DNA from: Bedellia somnulentella
Lineage: Eukaryota; Arthropoda; Insecta; Lepidoptera; Bedelliidae
Direction of reading: 5' to 3'
Length of the DNA stretch: 64,000 nucleotides
Assembly (NCBI GenBank): GCA_963576735.1
Contig: OY755179.1
Span: forward strand, 5,394,001-5,458,000
In this document: positions 54,226 through 64,000 of the stretch, in pieces
How positions within the stretch are numbered: position 1 is the stretch's first letter
Layout: each line of letters begins with the position of its first letter
Translations under genes and position numbers: made by a program
Notes under the pieces: model-generated
Database searches by the model: none
What the model saw: only the letters and a program-made list of their open reading frames with translations
Told to the model about the DNA's origin: nothing

Positions 54226-54498
54226 GTATATTTAAAGATGTAATATAAAAACAAAAAAAACAACCAAGCGATTTCCAAAATGCATGTCAATATAAATTTA
54301 ATTACTTATTTATTAGCTTTACTTATTATAAAAAGGACGTTCTTTTGTGTTTTCGGTTGTATGCATGAATTGGTTCTGAAACCTCTCAGCAATTTCAAAA
54401 AACCTTATATCGACACACTAAGTTCCATAGGAGGTTTTCTTAATATCTGAAGAATAATCCGGGCGAAATCGACACGGATCACTAGTTCTTTAAACAAT
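54226..54498. other. No feature recognised
   Basis: AT-rich spacer. Confidence 0.4.
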
Positions 54499-54502
54499 AT
54501 TT

Positions 54503-54750
54503 ACATACATACATACATATACTCACGGCTATAATTCCCTAGAAGGGGTAACCAGAGCTAAGGAATTATAAATTCCTCGGCCATTTTTGGAAGTTGAGTG
54601 GGGAAAAGATCGTAAAATAAAGGTTTTTGGTGATGGGTCTCCAACCGCATCGCCCAAAAATCCAATAAAAAGCCCCAATACCCTTAGTCGCCTCTTACGA
54701 CACCCGTGGGTAGAAAGGGGTAGCGACATTCTAAGCCGGCACTACACGGC
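54503..54750 (-). mobile_element. SINE-A copy (second subfamily)
   Basis: CATA tail to GCCGGCACTACACGGC; full length. Confidence 0.87.
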
Positions 54751-54944
54751 ATATTTTATAAAAGATTATATTTATAAAATCATGACAGGAGTGACATGAA
54801 ATATATTATTTATTTGTTAGTCAACTACAACAGAACTACATTCAATTCGCTCAATTTTGAATTAAAAAACGTTTTAAAATCATTAAATGGCCTTATCTAC
54901 TATTGATTCATTCTTAGAGGCAAAAAATCAGAATACAAAGACGT

Positions 54945-55078
54945 TCGTGATTATAAGAGGTGACTAAGGGTGTCAGGGCTTTTTGGGCGATGCGGTTTGA
55001 AAGCCATCACTTAACACATTGACCTTGATTTCACTTTTTTTTGAGGCCTTAGGGATTTGTAGCCGTGAGTATGTGTGT
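54945..55078 (+). repeat. SINE-A, diverged and internally deleted
   Basis: AAGAGGTGACTAAGGGTGTC, GGCGATGCGGTTTGAAAGCC to GCCGTGAGTATGTGTG. Confidence 0.6.
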
Positions 55079-55224
55079 ACTTTAAATTTAGTGTTAATCA
55101 ATTCAACCGTTGGCGTCAGCTATTTCAATTTTGTAAAAAAAACCATGGGCTTTACTCACTCCATACATTTTTATCAATCATCGAATTTTTACAATTATGT
55201 TAGAACCTAAGAAGTTTGAACAAG

Positions 55225-55395
55225 AATAGAATAGAATAACTCTTTATTGCACATCAAACACATATTTACAAAACAAATGATCGAACAGTCTACAGTGAGG
55301 AACATTTGGAGGTCTTATCGCTAAAAGCGATCTCTTTCTTTCCAAAGACAACCTTTAGAAGGTGAGGTCAATAATTTAGTTATTTGGGTAGATGC
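55225..55395 (-). repeat. LINE 3' end with ATTCT tail
   Basis: AATAGAATAGAATAACTCTT, TATTGCACATCAAACAC and CTTATCGCTAAAAGCGATCT. On the minus strand this is the GCGATAAG-type LINE 3' UTR, ending in AATAAAG and a short repeat tail. Confidence 0.65.
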
Positions 55396-55516
55396 ACAAA
55401 ACAAGGCCAAAAAACAATAAAAATCTATTGAGCTTACTTTAAAACAATATTATTAACAATAAAATAATACTGTTTAAAAATTATAAATAATAATATACGA
55501 GTATATATGTTAATTA

Positions 55517-55639
55517 TACATATATACATATACTCACGCCGTTAATTCCCATTGGGGTAGGCAGAGACTATTGATCGCCACTTCGTACGATCCTGGCAAA
55601 CTCCTCTTGCTTCGTCTACATCCATCAATCTTTTCATAC
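55517..55639 (-). mobile_element. RTE LINE, 123-bp 3' end, with target duplication
   Basis: ATGTTAATTA at 55507-55516 and 55640-55649. Contains ACTCACGCCGTTAATTCCCA and GGCAGAGACTATTGATCGCC to CAATCTTTTCATACATG. A severely 5'-truncated but bona fide insertion. Confidence 0.9.
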
Positions 55640-55649
55640 ATGTTAATTA

Positions 55650-56280
55650 AACAAAATAATATTCATATTTAACGAAACAAGACCACAAGATCAGCTTCGC
55701 TTGGTTTCTGTAATTGCTAGTCAACTTTTATGAAATTATGAGTAATGTTAGAGCAGTTGTAGGATTCTGATGGCAGAATTTTTTTTAAAATCGTTTGATT
55801 GTTGTCGGAGCCTATTTATTACAAAGACACATGTATTTGCTCTTTTTATAAGACAAGATAAAGTGATTATTACACTGAGTGGCACCAAGAGTACGGTAGC
55901 GAGTGAACGTGTAGTGTTGTGAAGCTTACCCATTCATACTTATAGCACTTATTTATACTTAAAGCTCACATAACTTTCTACATTGTTCTCAGGAATACGT
56001 CGTGAAATACTCTAATTAGGTGTACGTTTAAAAGGCATTTAAATGGCAAAATAGCGTATAAAATGAGAAATGTATCACCAAACTAATTAATTTTGTATGA
56101 CACATTCCGTTTTAAATATTTTTAAAATGCAGAGCATACGGTATTCATATTGCAAATTTTAATTAAAAAACAATTGAAATTTTGATAGGCACACAAACGG
56201 CAGTGACTGGATTATTGTGGTAAATAGTGATGACACCAAATTAATTACACACTAGATATGACATTCCATCAATAGAATTA
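55650..56280. other. No feature recognised
   Basis: AT-rich; no supported gene. Confidence 0.45.
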
Positions 56281-56284
56281 GTAA

Positions 56285-56510
56285 AAATATATATACACAT
56301 ACTCACGGCTATAAATCCCTAGAAGGGGTAGCCAGAGCTAGGGAATTCTAAATTCCTCAGCCACTTTTGGAAAGTTGAGTGGGGAAAAGATGGTAAAATA
56401 AAGGTTGTTGGTGATGGGTCTCCAACCGCATCGCCCAAAAATCCCTTAAAAGCCCCAGTACCGTTAGTCGCCTCTTACGTACACCCGCCGGAAGAAATGG
56501 GGTAGTAAAA
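56285..56510 (-). mobile_element. SINE-A copy, 5' end missing
   Basis: ATACACATACTCACGGCTAT to GGAAGAAATGGGGTAGTA. Very close to the first-subfamily consensus but lacks the terminal ~20 bp. Confidence 0.85.
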
Positions 56511-56656
56511 TTATAAGCTAGCTAGCTAGAAATTATGAAATAAGTAATAAATATGTGTAAATTTATTTTCATCTTCATTCATGGTTCCGTTCCAAATGAT
56601 ACAAAAATATGTAAGTTAAATAAATATGCACCGGAATGTAATAAAACCAAGACAAC

Positions 56657-56800
56657 TCACCCCCGATTTCTGAATTGAGTATTCAAGCTGAGAACAACTT
56701 AAGTATCGTTCTGTCGCATTAAGATCTTAACAACTGAATGAGACAAAACGATACTTAAGTTGTTCTCAGCTGGAATACTCAATTTAGAAATCGGTCGTCA
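56657..56800. mobile_element. 144-bp hairpin MITE, copy 2
   Basis: TCACCCCCGATTTCTGAATT at left, AATTTAGAAATCGGTCGTCA at right. Same length and sequence as 37445-37588, with only a few differences. Confidence 0.8.
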
Positions 56801-57150
56801 GTGGTTAAAACAAGCGCTTATCATGCAGAGACTATATGTATGTATGTAGTTGGATGTAAGACTTCTCTGTCTGTCTGTCACCAAACTAAGCTGAAAACTT
56901 AACAGATCATGAATTATCGTTGTTGTTTTAGCTATATATACAATAGCATAATATATAAAGTAGCATTGAATATAATAGCTAATATACGAGGGCGGGTCAA
57001 TAAGTCCGTGACTTTTTGAATTTCTGACCTCTTTACTGAAACAGCAACACTGCTCCTGTGAACAGGCATCTGTCAGTTGACTCCTGTCTAAATTTTAACT
57101 TGCTGCGTCAGTTAGTTTGTGTTTAACAGCTATTTTTATCAGACTACTCA

Positions 57151-57651
57151 CAAAGGGTCTAGCAGGCTAAGGGAACAAGATTGGCCCCCGAAGCCGATCT
57201 GGCTGATTTTTATGGTGGTGCACCGGTTTCAGCCACGGTTACTTTGTGACAAAAATCAGCCCTCGATCTTCTTTTGTTTTGGAGATTTTTGACATTTACC
57301 AAATCATCAAGGTATTTTTTAAACTTATATTTTAGATAAACTACGCAAGCTAGAACAACCAAACCAAATCACGATAAACGAGAATAAAATGAACTTTTAA
57401 TCGCATTATGGGGGGCCTACCAATAGTACTTCAGTCAAAAAATCATAGTTTATTTTTTTTAGTTCATTTTTTTGACGTTTGCCGCGGAGGTACACCCACC
57501 AAAAAAATCTCAAAAAGAGCTACTAAAGACATGTACAAGTGCATAGAAAAAAAATGGGTGTACCTCCGCGGCAAACGTCAAAAACCAAGATCGCAATCAG
57601 CCAGATCGGCTTCGGGGGCCAATCTTGTTCCCTTAGCCTGCTAGACCCTTT
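57151..57651. mobile_element. MITE with ~58-bp inverted repeats inside mariner-1
   Basis: CAAAGGGTCTAGCAGGCTAA at the left and its complement at the right; arms continue through GATTGGCCCCCGAAGCC, GATCTGGCTGATT without visible mismatch. It contains a smaller hairpin at 57469-57587. No clear target duplication. It lies 5' of the mariner ATG at 57661; removing it leaves a leader of about 170 nt, normal for mariner. Confidence 0.8.
57469..57587. repeat. Inner hairpin with ~30-bp arms
   Basis: TTTTTGACGTTTGCCGCGG, AGGTACACCCACC near 57470-57500 and its reverse complement (GGGTGTACCTCCGCGGC, AAACGTCAAAAA) ending near 57587; about 55 nt between arms. Confidence 0.8.
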
Positions 57652-57660
57652 GAGGAGAAA

Positions 57661-58700
57661 ATGGAAAAAAGTGAAATCATTATTTCTTGCGAAAAAAAAA
57701 CTATTACCGAGACCAAGGCTAAGATTGATAAATACTATGGGGACTCTGCACCATCGATTTCAATGGTAAAAAAGTGGTTTACTGAATTTCACTGTGGCCG
57801 TACAAGCACTGAAGATGCCGAACGTCTTGGACGCCCAGTTGAGGTCTCTACACCCGAAACAATCGAAAAAATAACGATATGGTGTTGGCCGACCGAGGAT
57901 TGAAAGTGCGAGAGGTTGTGGAAGCCGTAGGGATCTCGCATGGCTCAGTAGTTTCAATTTTTATGATCACTTGGGCATGAGAAAGCTTTCCGCAAGATCG
58001 GTGCCGCGTTTGCTCACAATCGACCACAAACGCAATCGTGTAACAACTTCACAGGAAGGATTGGCGTTGTTTAATCGCAATGTGGAGGAGTTTTGGCGCC
58101 GTTTTGTACGCGTGGACGAAACATGGATCCATCACAACACACCAGAGACCAAACAACAGTCAAAACTATGGGTTTCTAAGGGTGAATCGGCGCCAAAGAA
58201 GGCCAAGGTGGGTTTGTCAGCCAATAAAGTTATAGCGACTGTTTTTTGGGATGCACGCGGGATAATCCAAATTGACTACCTACAAAAGGGAAGAACAATC
58301 AATGGGGAATACTATGCCAACTTATTGGACCGATTCAATGACGATTTGAAAAAAAACCGACCTCATTTGGCCTAAGTTGGCCATTTGGAAAAAAGTTCTT
58401 TTCCACTAAGACAATGCAAATGTGCACACATGTGCAGTTGCCATGGCAAAAATCCATGAATTGCTCCCTCATCCGCCCTATTCTCCAGATTTGGCTCCGA
58501 GCGACTACTACTTGTTCCCAAACCTGAAGAAATGGCTAGGTGGAAAAAGATATGACTCCAATGATGTGACTTCTCGACACTCGCAAACAAAGGCCTATTT
58601 TAAGGACCTCGACAAATCTTTTTTTTTGGAAGGGATAAAAAAATTGGTGAAGCGTTGGACAAAGTGTATAGAGCTCAAGGGAGACTACGTTGAAAAATAA
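57661..58700 (+). pseudogene. Mariner-1 transposase pseudogene
   Basis: Starts MEKSEIIIS. The N-terminal helix-turn-helix region (KTITETKAKIDKYYGDSAPS, VKKWFTEF.CGRTSTEDAE, GRPVEVSTPETIEKI) is followed by a frameshift near 57880. A shifted segment (LKVREVVEAVGISHGSVVS) is followed by a second shift into MRKLSARSVPRLLTIDHKRN. Catalytic region: RVDETWIHH (first Asp), then DNA after an in-frame TAA at 58407 (second Asp), then PPYSPDLAPSDYYLFPNLKK (third Asp). The spacing fits D,D34D. The C-terminus CIELKGDYVEK ends at 58697. Several lesions make it inactive. Confidence 0.85.
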
Positions 58701-58752
58701 AATTATTTTTTTATCAAAAAATCTGTTTTTTATTCCAAAAGTCACGCATATA

Positions 58753-60050
58753 CCAGGCTACTCAGAAAGTATTGCGAAAAAAGGTTTTAATGTGTGAAAC
58801 ACTGGCCGGTTGTAATGTATACTGAAAATATGAGTCTTTATAAATAAAAAAGGTACGTTCCAATTTTAAGATTTCCCTCTTTATTTTTTACGAGCTATTT
58901 TAAATTGTCGTGTCTTACTGAAAAATGAATCTGAGCCGGGAACATTTTCGCGCTATGATTTTTTACGATTTCAAATGTCGCTTAAAACCAGACGAATCAT
59001 ACGATAGACTTCAAATGGCGTTTATGGATGAAAGGCTTTCCAAGGCAACCGTGTATCGTTGGTATAACGAATTCAAGCGTGGTCGATTAACTTTGCGGGA
59101 TGAAGAAAGAAGTGGTCGCCCTCTTACGGCTGTTACGGATGAAAACGTGGTGGAAGTGAAAAATTTGATTCATGACAATAGGCGATAACGTATCTAGAGA
59201 TTCAACACATTATGCATATTGGATCGGGAAGCGTTCATGAGATTTTACACGAACATCTTCACGTGAGGAGGATAGTTTCACGCTGGGTGCCACACAACCT
59301 CACCGAGGTACAGAAACAGGCCCGGATGGAATGGTGTCGTGATATGATTAATAAATTTGATGCTGGCTCGTCTCGGCGTGTTTACGACATCGTTACAGGT
59401 GATGAGTCCTGGATTTATCAATACGATCCAGAAACGAAGCGCCAGTCGACGGTTTGGGTATTTCAAAACGAAGCGACCCCTACCAAAGTGAAGAGATCTA
59501 GAAGCGGTGGGAAGATTTTGATCGTAAGTTTTTTCAATATGACTGGCTATTTGGTGTCAATTCCTTTACAAGATCAAAGAAGTATTAACGCAGACTGGTA
59601 TACTACTAAATGCTTGCCAGTAGTTTTCTCAGTTGTGAGCAACAATCGACCAAACACAGGGCTCCGCGGGCTACTGCTTCACCACGACAACGCGCCCGCT
59701 TACACCGCGCTCAAAACGACCGTCTCCTTGAACAGCACGCCGGTCAAACTCTTGGGTCACCCTCCTTACAGCCCTGACCTGGCACCGTGTGACTTCTTTT
59801 TATTCCCTTAAATAAAAAATCAACTCAAAGGGATACAATTTTCATCGCCGGAAGATGCGCTGTCAGCGTTTCAGCGGGCTGTAAATGAGGTGTCTGCGGC
59901 GGACTGGAAAAAGTGTTTCGAAAACTGGTTTAGACGTATGAAACTTTGTATAGATGCTGGTGGAGAGTACTTTGAAAAGATTTAATAAAAACATTTTGAC
60001 CCATAGAACATTTTTTTTTTATTTTCGCAAAATTTTCTGAGTGTCCCACG
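58753..60050 (+). mobile_element. Mariner-2, inserted in mariner-1's right inverted repeat
   Basis: Inverted repeats CCAGGCTACTCAGAAAGTAT (58753) and the complement of CGTGGGACACTCAGAAAATT (60050), flanked by TA at 58751-58752 and 60051-60052. 1,298 bp. The two flanks join into a mariner-1 end, proving the order of insertion. Confidence 0.9.
58925..59985 (+). pseudogene. Mariner-2 transposase, two lesions only
   Basis: Starts MNLSREHFRAMIFYDFKC. Helix-turn-helix motifs (KATVYRWYNEFKRGRLTLRD, SGRPLTAVTDENV) precede a one-base frameshift near 59184 (GGCGATAACG). The frame then continues SGSVHEILHEHLHVRRI, RRVYDIVTGDESWIYQYDPE (first catalytic Asp), LLLHHDNAPAYTA (second), and PPYSPDLAPCDFFLFP (third). 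A TAA at 59809-59811 in place of a leucine-like codon follows, then IKNQLKGIQFSSPEDA to GGEYFEKI. The D,D34D triad is preserved. Much better kept than the other two mariners here. Confidence 0.9.
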
Positions 60051-60099
60051 TATTGACCCGCCCGCCCTCGGTGACCTCGAGGGATACAGACAGGGATTC

Positions 60100-60185
60100 A
60101 CACCAGGTGTCATGTTGCGTGATGTCCAGAAGTATTAGTACTTCTTCCAACCCCTTCGCATATATACAGCGTGAGTGGTTGAGTT
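60100..60185 (+). repeat. SINE-B tail fragment
   Basis: CACCAGGTGTCATGTTGCGT, GATGTCCAGAAGTATTAG to ACAGCGTGAGTGGTTGAG. Confidence 0.7.
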
Positions 60186-60327
60186 TGAGTTGAGAGTTGT
60201 TTGTTAATCATTTGGAATTGTAATTAAAAAAACAGTGTTCTTTTTTTTTATTTTCTCAGTGTTTGGTTTTAATAACTGTGAGTATTTGTAAGATGTCTTT
60301 TCTTTTTTCTATCAAAATTATTTTTTA

Positions 60328-61154
60328 CTAGTGGATCGTCCCAGCTTCGCACGGGTAGCGTTGTTTTTTTAAATATCTGAGGTTTCTTTCAAGCATTGTC
60401 AAATTCACTGCTCAAGCATTGTCAAATTCAGCGCAATGTTTTCAATTTAATAAATTTATAGCACTCCCTAAACAGTGTAGTTTGGTGATTTTTAATGCGC
60501 TTTAATGAACGGTTCAGTATTTCCGTTTAATAGCAAATTTTGGAATAAAACGCTATGAAGTATTTATAACAATCAAAAAAATAAATCATTACATGTTGTA
60601 AGATGCAACTACTGGCGCCATCTAGTATGTTATATGTAAATTAGTAACGATTCGGTTTTGGTCACGGGCGCGATGGCTTATTTTATTTATAATTTCGGTG
60701 TTCCTCTACCGATTTCTATGATTCTTTTTTTATTGAATAGGTAATAATGTTACCTTTTTTAAATTAGGGATGAGTGAGAGGTTTACAAACGTAAGAGTAA
60801 ACAAATATAATCAGAATGTTCCGAACTGCTAAGCTATCAGGAATTACACGTGTTATTATGAGTCAACCGTAAAAGATAGACATAAACTGTTGAGAATTTT
60901 TTTTTAGATAATTTTATGAAGAATATTTCCGTCATACATGATTTCTATGTAAGTTTAACCATTAAGGCTGCACACGCGACGGAAGCTTAAAAAATGTAGT
61001 AACTTCTCCCGTTTTCCCAAAATTTCCCAAAATTCCCCTTTACTACTCTGCTGAAAAGTATACAAAAACCTGCCCAGGAGTATGGAGAATAATTGTACCA
61101 AGTTTCGTTAAAATCCGTCGAGTAGTTTTTGTTTCCATAAGGAACATACAAACC

Positions 61155-61220
<66 letters not shown>

Positions 61221-61339
61221 AATTTTACTGATTGCATTTTTGGCATCAGTATCGATCACTAATCACCCCCTGATAGTTATTTTGAAAATATATTTCATGT
61301 ACAGAATTGACCTCTCTACAGATTTATTATAAGTATAGA
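60328..61339 (-). mobile_element. Complete non-autonomous Helitron (1,012 bp)
   Basis: Reverse orientation: CTAG at 60328-60331 next to the hairpin CCCAGCTTCGCACGGG; the TC end is at 61338-61339 (GTATAGA on the plus strand). Same family as 33887-34780. A long GACA run at 61155-61216 is the GTCT microsatellite of the other copies. The base outside the TC end is not the usual A. Confidence 0.85.
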
Positions 61340-61382
61340 AGATTATTTTTTCGCAGTTTTCATATCTTTTTTCTGTGGGTGG

Positions 61383-61510
61383 GCAGATACTATAGATCGC
61401 CACTTTGTACGATCCTAGCCAACCTCTCGAGCTTCATAACATCGACCAATATTTTTATAAGAGCACTTTTATTATTCATACTTCGGCGAAAATTTACTAC
61501 TAACATTGCT
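61383..61510 (-). mobile_element. RTE LINE fragment
   Basis: GGGCAGATACTATAGATCGC, CACTTTGTACGATCCTAGCC to TTATTATTCATACTTCGGCG. It lacks the final tail. Confidence 0.75.
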
Positions 61511-61675
61511 TATAAGGCAGACTGGGGAATAAAGAGATCGGATACTATACAAATACTAGCTGAACCGAAAATCGTTGTTTTCCCAAAGAAATTATTGCTA
61601 CGGAGTGTCGAGAAAACGCAAACACTACTTAAAAGTGTAAGAGAAACAAAGGATAGAAGAATTTCGCGCTGGCAG

Positions 61676-61818
61676 CCATTGACATGGTAGCTCAGTTGGC
61701 AGAGCGACGGGGGCGTATACCCGAGGTCGCGGGTTCAATTCCCGCCTGTGTCGAATTTTTTCCTTCCTTTATTTATTAGTAATAATCCCCACATGAGGTT
61801 TTCATGAACAAAAACATT
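61676..61818 (+). mobile_element. SINE-D, uninverted reference copy
   Basis: tRNA-like head with A box TAGCTCAGTTGGCAGAGCG and B box GGTTCAATTCC. A 7-bp acceptor-like pairing (GACATGG with CTGTGTC) and a D stem are possible, but the anticodon arm folds badly. The tail ATTAGTAATAATCCCCACAT, GAGGTTTTCATGAAC follows. A SINE, not a working tRNA gene. Confidence 0.75.
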
Positions 61819-61819
61819 C

Positions 61820-62280
61820 AAATTATTCACTACCATACATAAGCGTAGGAACCAGAACAGTATCATGCACTGCCATTAGGGCCTCATCGGGCACCGACTG
61901 ACTAGACATGAGACTATTCAAAGCTCCATTAGCCGCATTACCCTTTTTCACTCTTTTCTCGATATCTTCATCACACTTCCCATCCCTAGTAAACAAACAT
62001 CCCAGATATACAAACTCTTTCACTTGTTCCACTTTCTTACCATTCATTTCAATCAGGCATTTGGTCATATTCTTCTCTCTCTCAAAAACCATGGTTTTGG
62101 TTTCTTTCAAAAGATGTACATGCAATATTCATGCAACTCTTCAACCGCCGATGCAAGTAACACTGGGTCATCAGCATATAAGAGGCATTTGATGATGAAT
62201 CCATTTATTCTCAGTCCATAATCACTTTCACGCAACTTTATCAGACAGTCATCCATGAACAAATTGAAGAAACAGAGGAG
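61820..62280 (-). pseudogene. RTE reverse transcriptase fragment
   Basis: Encodes (with a deletion near 62110) VKEFVYLGCLFTRDGKCDED, ANGALNSLMSSQSV and AVHDTVLVPTLMYGSE, plus upstream LLYADDPVLLA-like sequence near 62170. This matches the middle of the RTE at 15650-16100. Both ends are cut; no target duplication found. Confidence 0.8.
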
Positions 62281-62504
62281 CTTTTTAATATTTTTATTTA
62301 ATTTTTGTTTTGTGTTTTTAATTATTTTAGTATTGTTTTTTTTCTGTATTCTTTTACTTTTATTATTTTATTACTTATTGTCTGCATATTGTTAGTTTTT
62401 GTGCCTTTTATGTGCCACATCATGGACAGCCAATCTATTGCTCCTTTAAGCAGTATCACATTTATCAGTCCTAATAAAATTGATTTATATATGTAAAATA
62501 TCAT

Positions 62505-62861
62505 AACATAACATAAACGTTCACGCCGAATATCCCCGAAGGGGTTGGCAGAGGTACTAATACTTCTGAATATCACGTGACTTTGTCACCTGGTGATCAG
62601 AGTACCCACGTTTTGCATGGACAGTGTACTCACGTGATAGGGGGCAGGCCTACCGCCATTTTGTACGAATACACTGTCACATGACTCAGCCATGTAGGTT
62701 TCCTCACGATGTTTTCTCTCACCGTTAACAAAAATAATAAATTAACCACACATGTCTTTAGAAAAGACAATTTGGTGTAGGCCCAACCCGGGATTTGAAC
62801 ACTAGTCGTTTGCACGATAACCGGTGTTCTACCCATTGAGCTATCACGTTGTCGCGTATAC
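62505..62861 (-). mobile_element. SINE-B, near full length
   Basis: AATATCAT at 62497-62504 and 62862-62869 is a probable 8-bp target duplication. Body from CATAACATAACATAAACG to the reversed head (GGATTTGAACACTAG, CATTGAGCTATCACG). Confidence 0.85.
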
Positions 62862-62869
62862 AATATCAT

Positions 62870-63406
62870 GTTAAATGTATATAGATAAATATAATAAAGT
62901 CGGTATTCCATACCATAAGTGAATAAATTGTACTTCTTGTAATTGTAGTTCTACTTCTAACTTGATTTATGTTACGTTTCTGACTGATTCAGAATCAACG
63001 CATAGCCGAAACTACTGTACCTAGAAACATGAAATTTTGTCCAGGGGTCACTTTTTATATGAAAATTAGCATCTTAAAGAAAATTTCATAAAAAGGGATG
63101 TGAAGATTTTAATTACTTACTTACTTATACTCACTCACAGTGATCAAGTGGACATTGCTTACTGTCCTGAGGCGTCGCATATCGTGATCGAACCTACCAT
63201 TGAGGAATAATCACCGATAAACTATTTTCCCATTGAAGTCAATAGAAAAAGTTAATGGTTTCTTATTTAGAGCGCGGCTTATAGCTTAAGACGGACTGAT
63301 AGCAAGAAGACTGAGGTTTTCCTAACTCGCTCAGCTCAGTTCATTTCAATCGCAATTGGCCTTTAAGTTCTAGTTAATATGATGCATTGCAAAATAATGT
63401 TAAAAA
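62870..63406. other. No gene recognised
   Basis: GCATAGCCGAAACTACTGTA then ATGAAATTTTGTCCAGGG near 63000 resembles interior Helitron sequence, but no ends are seen. Confidence 0.4.
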
Positions 63407-64000
63407 TCTATACTTATAATAAATCTGTAGAGAGGTCAATTCTGTACATTAAATATATTTTCAAAATAACTATCAGGGGGTGATTAGTGATTGATACTGA
63501 TGCCAAAAATTAAATCAGTAAAATTTTTGTCTGTCTGTCTGTCTGTCCGTCTGTCTGTCTGTCTGTCTGTCTGTCTGTTGGTTTGTATGTTCCTTATGGA
63601 AACAAAAACTACTCGACGGATTTTGACGAAACTTGGTAGAATTATTTTTCATACTCCTAGGCTGGTTATAGTGTACTTTTAAGCAAATTAGTGAAGGGGA
63701 ATTTTGGGAAATTTTGGGAAAACGGGGGAAGTTACTCCATGTTTTAAGCTTTCGTCGCGTGTGCAGCCTTAATGGTTACAGTTACATAGAAATCATGTAT
63801 CACGGAAATATTCTACATAAAATTGTCTAAAAAATATCCTTCAACAGCATTATTTCTATCTTTTATGGTTGACTCACAATAACACGTGTGTGTCCTGATA
63901 GCTTAGCAGTTCGGAGCATCTAGATTATATTCGTTTACTCTTACGTTTATAGTTCTCTCATTCATCTCACATTTAAAAAAGTTTACATTATTACCTATTC
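63407..64000 (+). mobile_element. Helitron copy, cut by window end
   Basis: Begins TCTATACTTATAATAAATC after an A, followed by GAGAGGTCAATTCTGTACAT, the GTCT microsatellite (63528-63580) and ACTCGACGGATTTTGACG. Same family as 33887-34780. Confidence 0.85.

Larger units (their letters stand above)
56987..60070 (+). mobile_element. Mariner-1, containing a MITE and a second mariner
   Basis: Left inverted repeat CGAGGGCGGGTCAATAAGTC at 56987, preceded by TA. The right repeat is split: AAAAGTCACGCATA ends at 58750 and TTGACCCGCCCGCCCTCG at 60053-60070. A 500-bp MITE sits in the 5' UTR and mariner-2 in the right inverted repeat. Without these the element is about 1.3 kb, normal for mariner. The right-hand TA is lost or mutated. 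Confidence 0.85.

Noticed and set aside
61043..61259. Repetitive SVCLSVCL-type open frames
   Set aside because: Translation of the GACA/GTCT microsatellite in a Helitron.
61676..61752. A possible functional tRNA gene
   Set aside because: A and B boxes and an acceptor-like stem are present, but the anticodon arm does not fold normally and the same head recurs joined to a common tail at 2721, 17628 and 51210. It is the head of SINE-D.

Overview
This is a eukaryotic, AT-rich window that is almost entirely transposable elements and their debris. It most likely comes from a moth or butterfly (Lepidoptera). The basis for that is the TC...CTAG Helitrons with a GTCT microsatellite near the 5' end, tRNA-headed SINEs starting GCAGCCGTGATAGCCCAGTGG, the repeat containing GTGCCCTCCGAAGCACGG, and LINE 3' ends with the GCGATAAG motif. 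Assignment to order is inference from remembered repeat types. No complete host gene was found. The only host-like candidate is a weak signal-peptide exon near 51.7 kb.

Layout. 0-3.4 kb: SINEs and LINE tails. 3.9-12.4 kb: a four-level nest. A Jockey-like LINE is split by a CR1/L2-like LINE, whose ORF1 is split by a 410-bp MITE; further along, the same Jockey-like LINE is split by a Penelope-like element. 14.2-17.5 kb: a tRNA-SINE, then an RTE LINE inserted with an 11-bp target duplication into a Helitron. 17.7-29.6 kb: LINE 3' ends, a broken mariner, a TTAA foldback element and a CR1-like LINE fragment. 29.6-43 kb: sparse sequence with SINEs, a complete Helitron, a twin-primed SINE and a restriction-like-endonuclease LINE fragment. 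43.2-45.8 kb: a Foldback-like element made of inverted arrays of a ~183-bp unit. 46-51 kb: a three-copy ancient tandem duplication studded with SINEs. 52.0-54.2 kb: a transposon with 410-bp inverted repeats carrying an XPG/FEN1-like nuclease gene with one intron. 57.0-60.1 kb: a mariner containing a MITE and a second mariner. 60.3-64.0 kb: two more Helitron copies, SINEs and RTE fragments.

How the parts interact. Two SINE families dominate. SINE-A (about 250 bp, 5' GCTGTGTAGTG, no obvious tRNA head) has about 25 copies. SINE-B (tRNA head, about 360 bp) has about 15. Both end in a 3' segment that resembles the last ~45 nt of the RTE LINE: CTCTG, then a CCCC/GGGG hairpin, then GGCGTGA or GCCGTGA, then a TATG-type microsatellite. 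In the LINE this segment overlaps its own stop codon. The simplest reading is one RTE reverse transcriptase mobilising two unrelated SINEs. A third tRNA-derived family (SINE-D) and one SINE-B copy show inverted 5' halves, two of them inside clean target duplications, as expected from twin priming.

Strand convention: SINE-A is '+' when it reads GCTGTGTAGTG to TATG tail; SINE-B and SINE-D are '+' when they read tRNA head to tail. Family and clade names come from motif recognition without database searches.
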